Below, one piece after another: positions 1-8,284 of a stretch of DNA of 64,000 nt. The notes beneath the pieces were generated by a model, which was given only the letters and a program-made list of their open reading frames with translations, was not told the DNA's origin and did no database searches. The position numbers and the translations under genes were made by a program. The stretch is from Chitinophaga horti (lineage in GTDB: Bacteria; Bacteroidota; Bacteroidia; Chitinophagales; Chitinophagaceae). The first letter of the stretch is position 1. Every line of letters starts with the position of its first letter. The stretch is taken from NCBI RefSeq assembly GCF_022867795.2, contig NZ_CP107006.1, forward strand, positions 2,418,001 through 2,482,000, written 5' to 3'.

Positions 1-101
1 GATGTGCCTATACCTAGGTTTGTGTTTCCGAGGTTTGGGTCTTGTGCGTTGCAAACAATTGTCCATGACATTGCGAGGACAGGTAGTAATATGTATTTCA
101 T
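1..101 (-). CDS. Partial secreted protein, cut by left edge (GIGT-type start)
   Basis: A reading frame opens with ATG at 101 and stays open to base 1, giving 33 complete codons. The first 20 residues (MKYILLPVLAMSWTIVCNAQ) form a clean signal peptide ending in NAQ. The mature protein begins DPNLGNTNLGIGT. The NLGIGT signature is common at the start of Bacteroidota surface proteins with tail-fibre-like or repetitive C-terminal parts, but too little is visible to name a family. A weak -7-like element, TAGCTTTA, lies at 121-114. It shares strand with the RHS/immunity genes but is separated from them by about 315 bp, so it is probably its own transcription unit. Confidence 0.6.
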   Translation of the reverse strand, partial: MKYILLPVLAMSWTIVCNAQDPNLGNTNLGIGT

Positions 102-418
102 GGTACGAGATTGTAAAGCTAAAATACAAAGTAATACTCAAGGTCAACACTCAATACTTTTCAGCAGCAGTATATTCGAAGGCGATGTAATTGCAGCGCC
201 TAATATTCAGTAAGCACCGCTGTATTCCATTGCTTCAAATAATTCAAATACTATGATGCCTTATAAACACCGCTAACCGTTCAATGCTAGGCACAAGTGT
301 CACTTTTGTTCAGAATTGAATCGAGCCCGCCCTTTCCACATTTCTCTTCTACTAGACGTCGAAACTTACGCCTTCGAGTTTTCTAGGGATGTTGACAACC
401 TTCAGAGCACTCTGTTTC
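102..418. other. Intergenic, AT-rich, no convincing gene
   Basis: This 317-bp stretch lies between the putative immunity gene and the left-edge secreted gene. No frame with coding character was found on either strand; the short plus-strand frames reaching in from base 2 have no start context or recognisable product. Composition is AT-rich like the adjoining toxin/immunity cassette and unlike the rest of the window. It could be debris from earlier toxin cassettes, but no similarity can be shown by eye. Confidence 0.4.
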
Positions 419-787
419 CTAAAGGTATTTTGAATTTGGTTTAGTAAGCGGTTCCTTCAAGTGGATTAAGCAAAGCTTTGATATTTCACGAATCTTTTCC
501 CAATTTTCCGAGGTGCACATTTCTAAAGCCTCTAGAGTATCAAAATCGGGATGGGCCAACGCCGAATTAATTAAGTTATTTAATCTTAGCAAATCCGGCA
601 TAACATCACAATTTATCCTTTTTGCCTCCAAAATTTGAGGCAATAAAATAAATGCATTTTGAAAACTGTCCAGTATTTCAAATGGCACATCAACGAACTC
701 AGGGAAAAAATCCTTTTGTTCATCGAAGTCCAACGAAAGCAGTTTCAGAGACTCTGTTAAAATCTTGTAATACCTTTCTATCTCCAT
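419..787 (-). CDS. Candidate immunity protein for the RHS toxin tip
   Basis: A small protein of 122 residues, acidic and apparently all-helical, with no signal peptide and no membrane segment. I chose the ATG at 787 (MEIERYYK) because it falls 7 bases after the stop of the toxin frame at 797-795. A longer form from 829 would overlap the toxin coding sequence. Polymorphic toxin genes are routinely followed by a cytoplasmic immunity gene that neutralises the toxin domain in the producing cell and its kin, and size, charge, position and AT-rich composition all fit. No immunity family was recognised, so the role rests on context. Confidence 0.55.
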   Translation of the reverse strand: MEIERYYKILTESLKLLSLDFDEQKDFFPEFVDVPFEILDSFQNAFILLPQILEAKRINCDVMPDLLRLNNLINSALAHPDFDTLEALEMCTSENWEKIREISKLCLIHLKEPLTKPNSKYL

Positions 788-794
788 ATCGTCT

Positions 795-1064
795 TTATTG
801 TTTTGCTTCGAAACGTTTGGTCCCGCCATTCCCTGATGACACTTTCCAGTAAGGCCGCCCGTTGAAATGTCTACGTGTGCCCGGATGGTATTGAATGTAA
901 AGGTCTGTGTAGTCAGTTCCCCTGCTGTTTAATTTCCGTAACGTCCAGCCTTTGCCTGCTTTTGTACCGTGTAACAAAGGCACTGCTTGCCATCCCTTTG
1001 GTGTACCCAAAATCGTCTGAACTTCAACAAAGCTTTTGAACTCCAAGAGTTGAGGATTAGCCAT
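795..1064 (-). pseudogene. C-terminal toxin tip of RHS protein, out of frame
   Basis: An 89-residue frame beginning MANPQLLEFKSF and ending KRFEAKQ. It is rich in Lys, Arg, His and aromatic residues, with a conserved-looking stretch around YIQYHPGT and RPYWKVSSG typical of small nuclease-like toxin tips; I do not recognise the family. It overlaps the last 45 codons of the RHS frame, in the -1 register. An in-frame TGA precedes the ATG by one codon. Reading across the junction with one base restored near 1066 gives DDV-MANPQLL, a natural continuation of the RHS polypeptide, while the RHS frame itself ends in a low-quality tail. It is best read as the detached toxin domain of a frameshifted RHS gene. 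Independent translation from 1064 is possible but lacks a clear ribosome binding site. Confidence 0.65.
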
Positions 1065-4000
1065 ACGTCATCTACATTCCTGATTATTGGCTTTGGCGTC
1101 AGAGGAACTCTCACAGAAGGGGCCGGCGCCCTTCTTACTGCAATTGGAATAAATGGCATATCCGCGGTAGCAATCAGAGCAGCATTCGCACCACTTCTAT
1201 AAATTCCCAGTAGATTATTTATCGATGTATTAATTTTATCTATCGTGGCATTTTCAATTATTGCTGGGCTCAGACTAGCATTATTTATAACATTCTTATC
1301 AAACTCCAAAAATCCAGCATTACTATTCCGCGCGACCTCGAGTAGTCCTTTGTAATACTGATCGACCAAGATTTTAAACTCTGCGAAGCCATTATAAGAC
1401 ATATCTTGTTGATTAATCTCCAAATATTTCGCAGATGCATCTAGAAGCCTTCCACTGACATCATCGGAAGATGCTTTTAGATTGTTTTTCATCACATTTT
1501 TCACTTCAGCACTAGCTACTTTGATCGCATCTACAAGCTGGCTCTTTGAAATTGCCTTTGCTGTATCTGCTCCATCTGGATCAGAATAATTGACCGGATT
1601 GTTGCCCAAGGAAGCGTATGGACTTTCATAATGTTTTACTACAGGATCAATGTTCCATCGCCTGGCCAGCCGCGAATCATATTCCCAGAACTCCGCCGTA
1701 TAACTATTCCCCTCTCCCTTTATCTCATCCGACTTCTCCTGTCCATTAAACCCATAACGATACCCACCAACACCAAACACTCCAGCAGCACCACTTCCAC
1801 TCCCCCCATACCCAGCATCCGCAATCGAAGCCACAAACTCATCCGCCATACCACTCTCAAAACCATCTTCAAATACCACTTCACGCGAAGCCACATACTC
1901 TGCCGGCTTACTGGCGTCTCGGCTACGAAGGAGCAATGACTCGGGCACATTATGGCCATTCAGCATCGTGCTGCCAACCGCCTGTCCACCAGCGATCTGA
2001 CGCATGGTACGACCTGGCATCAGCATTCCGAAAGGATAATAATCCTGGGCATTGGTAATTTCTGGTGCATAACGGCTTACTGTTGACTGGTTATCAGACA
2101 CACCAACGGGACGGTCGGTTACAACAGCCATTACGTTGCCGAGATGATTGCTTAATTCAAAGAGCTTTTTACCACGGTTAAAAATAGTGTTTTTATTTGA
2201 TATATTGCCTGCCAGTAAAGGCGGCTCCGGCGCTTCCTCTTCCATGTCTATTGCACTGGTAGCCATGCCCAAACGGCTGCTGCCATATAAATGCGACTCC
2301 GTTAAACTGAGATGGCCGTTGTTCACGCTATTATCATGCTGGGTATAAACACTCAACACATTGCCTGTAGCGTCGCGCACATACCAGGTATAAACACCAG
2401 CCGTTTCTTTACGGATGCGATTGCCAGCGGCATCGTAAGCGTAATGGATGGTGCCGGTCGGCTTAGTGATACTTTTTATCTTACCATATATATTCCATTC
2501 GATATTCGTGATGCCTTCTTTCGAATCCGAGATAAGATTACCAATCTTATCATAGCTGTAGTTACCAGCAGTCTGCTCGTCGATGTCGCTACCATAATTC
2601 CCTGCAGGAACGGGATCTGTTACATGTGTTAACTTATTGGTGCCCGGCGTATAATGATAGGTCATATTATCCATCGCCAGCGGCTGGCCGGAGAAGGTGT
2701 TATTACCGTTGCGGGAATAGGTTTTGATATTACCATTACCGTCATAGGTAACGGCTTCTTTGAAGTCGTCGACAGCCTGGCCGGTCCAGCTGTTCGTGGT
2801 CGTATTGAGAGAACGCAGAGTTTGCATGCCGGATATGCGGTTCAGCACATCGTACTTGTAGGCATACAATAACGGCTCTCCAACTGCAGGTAGGTGAACG
2901 CTCATGGCACCGATATTGCCATTATACAGCGGCTTAAAATGAGTACCGGCGCTGAACAGGTCAGCGAAAGGTTTAACGCTGCTCTTAACAGGCGTGTAAT
3001 CGGCGGCACCGTAGTAATGCAAAGCGTAACCGAATGCATCTTTCGCGATGAAACTGTTGTTGGAGCCGTCTCCACTCATATCGAAGTCAGGGGTGAGAGT
3101 GGTGCTGTTTACACCCTTAAGCCATCCCTGCAGGGTGTAGGCATAGTCGATACCCTGCACTTGTTGTTGCCCGAGTATGATACGCGCCAGCGGACCGTGT
3201 TTATAGTATTTATAATAAGCTTCATTTTCCCAGTGCAAATCGTCGCGGCTGGTTTCAACATTTACCAGCCTGTTATCGGCATCATATTGATAGCGATGGT
3301 AGAATGCATCTTTTAAGCCGGGCTGATACGACACTTTGTTCACTTTACCGCTGATCAGGTCATAGTCATAGTCTGTTGATGTCAACAGATCGTGAACGGC
3401 GTCTGCTTTTTTATAGGCTTGCCAAATGGTACCCACATTTCCATGAATGTCATAACTATAGAACGACGCCGCAGTGAACAAATGGGTAGCATCTGCGGCG
3501 CTGTTGTACACGGCGGTCCAGGCTACACGGTTGCGAAGGTTCTTCGGAAAAAGTACTGGACCTGAGCCTTCGTAGGGCGTGTCGTAATGGGTCAGGGTTA
3601 TGTCGCGTCGACTGTTGGCAGCGGTATTCATCCAACCTGAGAGAGCGGCCGGGTCACGACTGAGCAACTGGGTCATGGCAGTACCGCTTGTTAACTCTCC
3701 TATTTCGGATATGCGTCCCAGTACGTCGTACTTGGTATAGCTATAATGATTAGCATCCAGTTGTTTATTATTCTGCGATAGTGATAGCCGTCCCAGGCGG
3801 TCATACCAAAAGTAGGAAGTTCCTGCGTCTGGCGTGAGCTGGGAAGTCAACGCATTAAGGATATTATAGCGATAGCGGGTCTGGAAGCCGTGGGCTGCCG
3901 GCAGCGCAGTACCATTAGCGCGGGCGGCTGCCACCTGCTGCAGCCAGGAGTTGGAACGATCTACCACTACGCCGGAGGGTGGAACGGTTTTCACCAGGTT

Positions 4001-6079
4001 CCCTGCCTGGTCATAATAGTAGAGCGTATAATGATACTCGCTCATTTCATAACCCACCGTAAAGGTTTCCCTTTCGGCAGCTTTCAGAGACGACTCCAGG
4101 TAGTCTGCCTCGAACTTGTTGAGCGCATTTTCCCGATAGGCCTGGTACAAGCGGCTCGCATTGCTGGCGATAAACTGCCCATTATCTGAACAATTATCTA
4201 TTGGGGTAAGGGAACTTTCAAATACCGGTTTCTTAATTCCGCAAAGCAATGGACCTACGTATTCGGTGCTGCACACGTCCCGGGCGCCGCAACTGAGGCT
4301 GCTCCTTGTTACACTAACATTCAGCGGCGTAAAGCTTAGGTAGCGGATGTACAGGTTGTCACCTACCGGACTGTTATCGCCAACGGGGTATACGGCGCGT
4401 GCTTCCGGGCCACCTACCGGACGACCGGTGGTATCGCCCTTATAACGATAAGATTCGGATAAAGTAAAGGGCGTCATCAGCGTAGATACGTTCGACATAG
4501 TACGTGCAAGCGGTGCGTCGTCGCAGCCGGTAGAACCGGAAGCGCCTGCATGCATCAGGAAGGCGGAGCTCATCTTTGTACCACCAACCGTCAGGTTACC
4601 GTCGGGGTTTAACACGAAGTCGTCTACCTTCAAATATCCTCCCAAATCGGCTGCCTTTGTCCATACGAGCTGTCCGGCTGCATTCACTTTCCTCATGTAA
4701 AACTTGTTGCTGGCCGTCTGAATAACAGCTATATAGCCACCATCTGCTGTAAGGTGAAATGCGGCGGGCGATGCGGCCAGCGTGCCAGGTAATTCGTCAA
4801 ACATTTTTGTCGACAGCACAAACCCGGCGCTTGTAATATCCATCATGCCTGCAATACCACAATCGCTATATGGCGGAACAGTCGTCATAAATGACACTTT
4901 ATAGCCGCCGGGGGTGGGAATTACCTTCCCGAAAACGTGATCGTTATTAGTGCCTACATCAAACTTCTTCGCCTCTACCAGGTAACCATCGAACTTGTTT
5001 ACTTTAAACACCATGCCCGTGTTTCTCGTGGTAGAAGACAACCTCCCATAACCACTCACTACGAGGTTATCTCCTTCTTCGATCAGGCTTACAGATTGTT
5101 CTGCCGTATTATCTGTGCCATACCGCCTGATCCAGCGTAAATCGCCAGAATTATTGAGTGATGCGATCAGGAAGTCCCTTCCTGCTGGATTATTATTAAA
5201 CAAACCACATATTGCGTACTTGCCGTTATTCATTTGCACCACGTCCCGCACCTTCCTCGCAACCGCCTTCCCCGATATCTCCCCCCTCCACGGCAACGCC
5301 CTCAATCGCACTGTCGGCGCTGCCACCACTTGTTCATTATCCACGCCCACCAGCACTAATGCATTAGTGCTTTTACGTGTCAACGGTAGCAAAACGCCGC
5401 CTGTCTCTTCTAAGAAATACACGCAAAACACGACGAAGGTAGGTGCAGTCATACCAGCCGGGAGTTGCATCGTCAGCCGGATATCGCCTGTCTGCGACAA
5501 ATCTACAGGAACGGCTGCATGTTCCGTATAAGCGTTCGCGTAGTTTCCGCTTTCAAAGTCTATGCCTGATGCGCTTCCATGTAACACGAAATGCGTGGCG
5601 CCTGGAGGAACGCCCAGTTGTAATTTTGGATCGAAAGAGGATATGGAGATTGTTATGCGTCCAGACTGGCGGTCGACGGTGGTTTGATATGATATTTTGT
5701 CTAACGATGTCTTACTGTTGAATTTAAAACCGCGCAACAGGCGAGGGTCGCCGTTACGCACTGTTCTGCTGCCTGTCACGTTGGTTTCGTCTGCTTTTAT
5801 CACTTTACACATCAAACTAGTCAGCCTGTTATGCATTCCCTTTTCCGACACATGCGCGAGACTTTGACCAAATGAATTTCGCAACAACTTCCCTGCTTTG
5901 CTGGCGGATACAAAATCGGCCAGGCTGGCGCGGGATGCTGCAAACCGGGGCGACTTCAGCACCTGGTCTCGTTTGGGGCCTCGTTTCCGGCGGATCTTCA
6001 GACCGTCGGCCATCATGATGACGGTAAGGCCACCCAATAGCTCGTCCAGCTGTCTTTGTAGTTTTTTACGCGTCATCAT
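929..6079 (-). CDS. RHS/YD-repeat polymorphic toxin protein, C-terminus frameshifted
   Basis: About 1716 residues from the ATG at 6079 (MMTRKKLQ). An upstream ATG at 6127 is rejected because the -33/-7 promoter elements lie at 6128-6100. Order of parts: a basic N-terminal module of about 130 residues with the motif SPRFAASRASLADF and a later GDPRLLRGF; a beta-sandwich-like stretch; a propeller-like repeat region (GDLRWIRRYG, GQLVWTKAADLG, nt about 5250-4550); a Cys-rich Bacteroidota RHS leader (nt about 4300-4100); YD repeats such as YYYDQAGNLVKT and YDVLGRISEI (nt about 4040-2400); and the RHS core RYGFNGQ...WNIDP near 1760-1650. RHS repeats form a shell that encloses a C-terminal toxin. Here the in-frame end after NVDDV is a nonsense tail, and the toxin continues in another register at 1064-795. 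No Sec signal peptide was seen. Downstream is the putative immunity gene. Confidence 0.85.
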   Translation of the reverse strand: MMTRKKLQRQLDELLGGLTVIMMADGLKIRRKRGPKRDQVLKSPRFAASRASLADFVSASKAGKLLRNSFGQSLAHVSEKGMHNRLTSLMCKVIKADETNVTGSRTVRNGDPRLLRGFKFNSKTSLDKISYQTTVDRQSGRITISISSFDPKLQLGVPPGATHFVLHGSASGIDFESGNYANAYTEHAAVPVDLSQTGDIRLTMQLPAGMTAPTFVVFCVYFLEETGGVLLPLTRKSTNALVLVGVDNEQVVAAPTVRLRALPWRGEISGKAVARKVRDVVQMNNGKYAICGLFNNNPAGRDFLIASLNNSGDLRWIRRYGTDNTAEQSVSLIEEGDNLVVSGYGRLSSTTRNTGMVFKVNKFDGYLVEAKKFDVGTNNDHVFGKVIPTPGGYKVSFMTTVPPYSDCGIAGMMDITSAGFVLSTKMFDELPGTLAASPAAFHLTADGGYIAVIQTASNKFYMRKVNAAGQLVWTKAADLGGYLKVDDFVLNPDGNLTVGGTKMSSAFLMHAGASGSTGCDDAPLARTMSNVSTLMTPFTLSESYRYKGDTTGRPVGGPEARAVYPVGDNSPVGDNLYIRYLSFTPLNVSVTRSSLSCGARDVCSTEYVGPLLCGIKKPVFESSLTPIDNCSDNGQFIASNASRLYQAYRENALNKFEADYLESSLKAAERETFTVGYEMSEYHYTLYYYDQAGNLVKTVPPSGVVVDRSNSWLQQVAAARANGTALPAAHGFQTRYRYNILNALTSQLTPDAGTSYFWYDRLGRLSLSQNNKQLDANHYSYTKYDVLGRISEIGELTSGTAMTQLLSRDPAALSGWMNTAANSRRDITLTHYDTPYEGSGPVLFPKNLRNRVAWTAVYNSAADATHLFTAASFYSYDIHGNVGTIWQAYKKADAVHDLLTSTDYDYDLISGKVNKVSYQPGLKDAFYHRYQYDADNRLVNVETSRDDLHWENEAYYKYYKHGPLARIILGQQQVQGIDYAYTLQGWLKGVNSTTLTPDFDMSGDGSNNSFIAKDAFGYALHYYGAADYTPVKSSVKPFADLFSAGTHFKPLYNGNIGAMSVHLPAVGEPLLYAYKYDVLNRISGMQTLRSLNTTTNSWTGQAVDDFKEAVTYDGNGNIKTYSRNGNNTFSGQPLAMDNMTYHYTPGTNKLTHVTDPVPAGNYGSDIDEQTAGNYSYDKIGNLISDSKEGITNIEWNIYGKIKSITKPTGTIHYAYDAAGNRIRKETAGVYTWYVRDATGNVLSVYTQHDNSVNNGHLSLTESHLYGSSRLGMATSAIDMEEEAPEPPLLAGNISNKNTIFNRGKKLFELSNHLGNVMAVVTDRPVGVSDNQSTVSRYAPEITNAQDYYPFGMLMPGRTMRQIAGGQAVGSTMLNGHNVPESLLLRSRDASKPAEYVASREVVFEDGFESGMADEFVASIADAGYGGSGSGAAGVFGVGGYRYGFNGQEKSDEIKGEGNSYTAEFWEYDSRLARRWNIDPVVKHYESPYASLGNNPVNYSDPDGADTAKAISKSQLVDAIKVASAEVKNVMKNNLKASSDDVSGRLLDASAKYLEINQQDMSYNGFAEFKILVDQYYKGLLEVARNSNAGFLEFDKNVINNASLSPAIIENATIDKINTSINNLLGIYRSGANAALIATADMPFIPIAVRRAPAPSVRVPLTPKPIIRNVDDVWLILNSWSSKALLKFRRFWVHQRDGKQCLCYTVQKQAKAGRYGN

Positions 6080-6099
6080 GAGTAATATTGTTATAAATG

Positions 6100-6128
6100 T
6101 AAAGATAGGTGCGCGGTGAGAAGGCAAA
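6100..6128 (-). promoter_or_regulatory. Putative promoter of the RHS gene
   Basis: On the minus strand a -33-like TTTG (6128-6125) is followed after 17 bp by TATCTTTA (6107-6100), one base from the Bacteroidota -7 consensus TAnnTTTG. Transcription would begin near 6095, giving a leader of about 15 nt to the ATG at 6079. It decides the start codon. Confidence 0.5.
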
Positions 6129-6142
6129 AAATCAGATGACGC

Positions 6143-6169
6143 TTTTGTCGTTTTTGTCGTTTTTTGTCA
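6143..6169. repeat. Triple short repeat, TTTTGTCG-type
   Basis: Three consecutive copies of a T-run followed by GTCG or GTCA (TTTTGTCG, TTTTTGTCG, TTTTTTGTCA) stand back to back, 15-40 bp upstream of the RHS -33 element. The position suggests protein binding sites controlling the RHS gene. Confidence 0.5.
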
Positions 6170-6194
6170 TTAATAAGGTGATAAACAGGTAGAA

Positions 6195-6227
6195 ATTCTA
6201 CTGTTATTCTACTACAATCCTACTGTA
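6195..6227. repeat. Three tandem 11-bp repeats, ATTCTACTGTT-type
   Basis: ATTCTACTGTT, ATTCTACTACA and ATCCTACTGTA follow each other without a gap. The 11-bp period places each copy on about the same face of the helix. They lie about 70-100 bp upstream of the RHS promoter. Confidence 0.55.
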
Positions 6228-6302
6228 AATCCGTAAATAACTCAGATGTAATAGGGAACAACACCGAGTAATCATGAGAGGATCGCAGGTTCCGGCGCAA
6301 AG

Positions 6303-6334
6303 AAAAGCCAGCCCGTAAAGGCTGGCCTTTTATA
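6303..6334 (-). terminator. Intrinsic terminator after the 85-residue gene
   Basis: GCCAGCC (6307-6313) pairs with GGCTGGC (6320-6326) around a 6-nt loop. On the minus strand the hairpin is followed by TTTTCTTT, just beyond the stop at 6348. Confidence 0.8.
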
Positions 6335-6347
6335 TAATGGAGATATA

Positions 6348-6605
6348 TCAGTTCCGGTTTGCCTGCATATATGCTTCATAGGCTTCCTTACTCCAGTGCT
6401 GGTAATCCTGTAAACTGATACCCAGCTTTTCATCACGCTCCACTTCCTTGTAAGACCTGCAATCCCAATAGCCATTGGCCAACGAACGCACGTTCTCGCT
6501 TACAACAACGGGTTCACTTTCGTAATCTGCAGGGTAGCTTTTATAGTTACCGATCGCTAATTGCTGTACTTCTTTTTTTACGGTTTCTTTGGTGAGTCTT
6601 GACAT
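6348..6605 (-). CDS. Small conserved-looking hypothetical protein, 85 aa
   Basis: A soluble, charged protein of 85 residues (MSRLTKETVKKEVQQ...) with many Tyr and Trp residues (YPADYES, NGYWDCRSYKEVE, YQHWSKEAYEAYMQ). No signal peptide or membrane segment. It has its own intrinsic terminator downstream and a 100-bp gap upstream, so it is probably monocistronic. I do not recognise the family; a helical cytoplasmic protein is all that can be said. Confidence 0.65.
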   Translation of the reverse strand: MSRLTKETVKKEVQQLAIGNYKSYPADYESEPVVVSENVRSLANGYWDCRSYKEVERDEKLGISLQDYQHWSKEAYEAYMQANRN

Positions 6606-6706
6606 GGTTAAATCTTTTGGTTCACAACTAATAGAACAAAAATGATTCCCCTATCTCCTCATCCACAGCACTTTATGATTTCTTTAAGAAAGATGATAAA
6701 ATTCTG

Positions 6707-8182
6707 TTAACGCGGCACCCAGGCGCTTACGCCGCCTGCGGGACATAAAAACTCGCCCCAGCCGTTTTCATCGATGGTCACTTCTTCGGAGCGTTCGCCG
6801 AGATAATCGGTGAATACGGTGCCGGCGTAACGTTTGCCGACTTCCATGGATTTGTGGCCTTCATCTCCGTTGGAAAGCAGCACGGCGCAACCGGGATGTT
6901 CGTCGTCGCCTTCCCGGGTCCAGCCGATGCAGTTTTCATGATCGAAGTAATCGCGTTGAGGACCGTAGGCATTGTAGCGGCGCACTTGCAGCAGTTCCCA
7001 GATATGTTTACATTTCTCCAGGAAGATCTCGTGATCGTTGCCGTCGCGGCCTTTGTCTACGTAGTGACCGCCGTATACATCGGGGTAAAATATGCATGGG
7101 TAACCGCCTTCGCGCAGGAGGATCAATGCATATGCTAATGGTTTGAACCAGGCTTCCACGGGGGCTTCCAGCGCTTGCAGGGGTTGTGTGTCGTGATTAT
7201 CGACTACGGTGACTGCCAGTAACGGGTTTACTTGTACGAGGCTGTTATCCAGAATGGTGCGCATATCAAAGCTATTGCCTTGTTGCGATGCGCGGTGAAA
7301 GTTATGGTGAAGGGCGGCGTCGAAAAGGGACATGCGACCTTCGGTAGCGTCGATATAACGTTGCAGGAGGTGCAGGTCGCCGGGAGCCCAGTATTCGCCG
7401 ATGGCGAGCAGGTCAGGTTTATGCTGACGCAGGTAATCGAGCCATTCATTGTAAAACTTCGGGGAGATGTGCTTCACGGCATCGAGGCGTACGCCGTCGA
7501 TCTTGAAGGTGTCGAGGTACCACTTGCCCCATTTGTTGAGTTCCTCGCGTACGGCGGTGTTGCGGAATTCGATGTCGTCGAACATGAGGTAATCGTAGTT
7601 ACCCATCTCATCGTCGATCATTTCTTCCCAGTCGTCGCCGTATTCGTTCAAAATGCTGAAGATGCCGTCCTCCTGTAGATCCGCGGCATAGTCAACGCCA
7701 CTGAAACACATATGGTCCCAGATGAAATCGGAGTATTTTCCGTTACGACCAGGAAAGGTGAATTTCGTGTAGGCTTCTATCTCGAAAGGCTCGCTGGTAA
7801 ACTCGTTGCGATTATCAGGATTCACGCGGCGGACGGTTACTTTTTCGGTTTCGTCGGCGCCGGCTTTGTGATTGAGTACAATATCGGCATATACCTGTAT
7901 GTTATGTTGATGGCAGGCGGCGATGGCTTTTTCGTACTGGGCACGGTCGCCGAACTTGGTGCGTACAGTGCCTTTCTGGTCGAACTCACCGAGATCGTAA
8001 ATATCGTATGCGTCGTAGCCATTACTGTTGGTGCCCTCCTTACCTTTATAGGCAGGTGGAAACCACAAGGCGTTAATGCCGGCAGCAGCCAATGCTTCGG
8101 CGTTTTTGGCGATCAGTTCCCATAAATTTTCTTCCGCGGTATTATACCAGTGGAAGTATTGCATCATTGTTCCGTTAATCAT
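6707..8182 (-). CDS. Cytoplasmic alpha-amylase, GH13
   Basis: Protein of 491 residues, the usual length for liquefying alpha-amylases. It hydrolyses internal alpha-1,4 bonds of starch, glycogen or maltodextrins. The GH13 regions are present in order: ADIVLNH (about 98-104), GVRLDAVKH with nucleophile Asp234, IGEYW with acid/base Glu263, and VVDNHDT with Asp331 as transition-state stabiliser. There is no signal peptide; the protein starts MINGTMMQYFHW, so it acts in the cytoplasm, probably on stored glycogen or imported dextrins. The fold resembles the GH13_5 group. Neighbours are unrelated in function, and a gap on each side suggests a single-gene unit. Confidence 0.93.
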   Translation of the reverse strand: MINGTMMQYFHWYNTAEENLWELIAKNAEALAAAGINALWFPPAYKGKEGTNSNGYDAYDIYDLGEFDQKGTVRTKFGDRAQYEKAIAACHQHNIQVYADIVLNHKAGADETEKVTVRRVNPDNRNEFTSEPFEIEAYTKFTFPGRNGKYSDFIWDHMCFSGVDYAADLQEDGIFSILNEYGDDWEEMIDDEMGNYDYLMFDDIEFRNTAVREELNKWGKWYLDTFKIDGVRLDAVKHISPKFYNEWLDYLRQHKPDLLAIGEYWAPGDLHLLQRYIDATEGRMSLFDAALHHNFHRASQQGNSFDMRTILDNSLVQVNPLLAVTVVDNHDTQPLQALEAPVEAWFKPLAYALILLREGGYPCIFYPDVYGGHYVDKGRDGNDHEIFLEKCKHIWELLQVRRYNAYGPQRDYFDHENCIGWTREGDDEHPGCAVLLSNGDEGHKSMEVGKRYAGTVFTDYLGERSEEVTIDENGWGEFLCPAGGVSAWVPR

Positions 8183-8284
8183 TGGGGATGTTTACTCATC
8201 CATATAACAAATTAAGGCCCACCCCCTTCCAGCCCTGCAATAGCGGCCGTGATAGTTGCAAAACTTCCACATTCCGGGAAGCTG

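Noticed and set aside
2..213. Two overlapping plus-strand frames at the left edge
   Set aside because: They are antisense to the signal-peptide-encoding minus-strand frame at 1-101 and then run into non-coding AT-rich sequence.
6080..6127. ATG at 6127 as the start of the RHS protein
   Set aside because: The -33/-7 promoter elements lie at 6128-6100, so this ATG would not be transcribed in full. The ATG at 6079 or 6076 fits the promoter and the protein pattern better.
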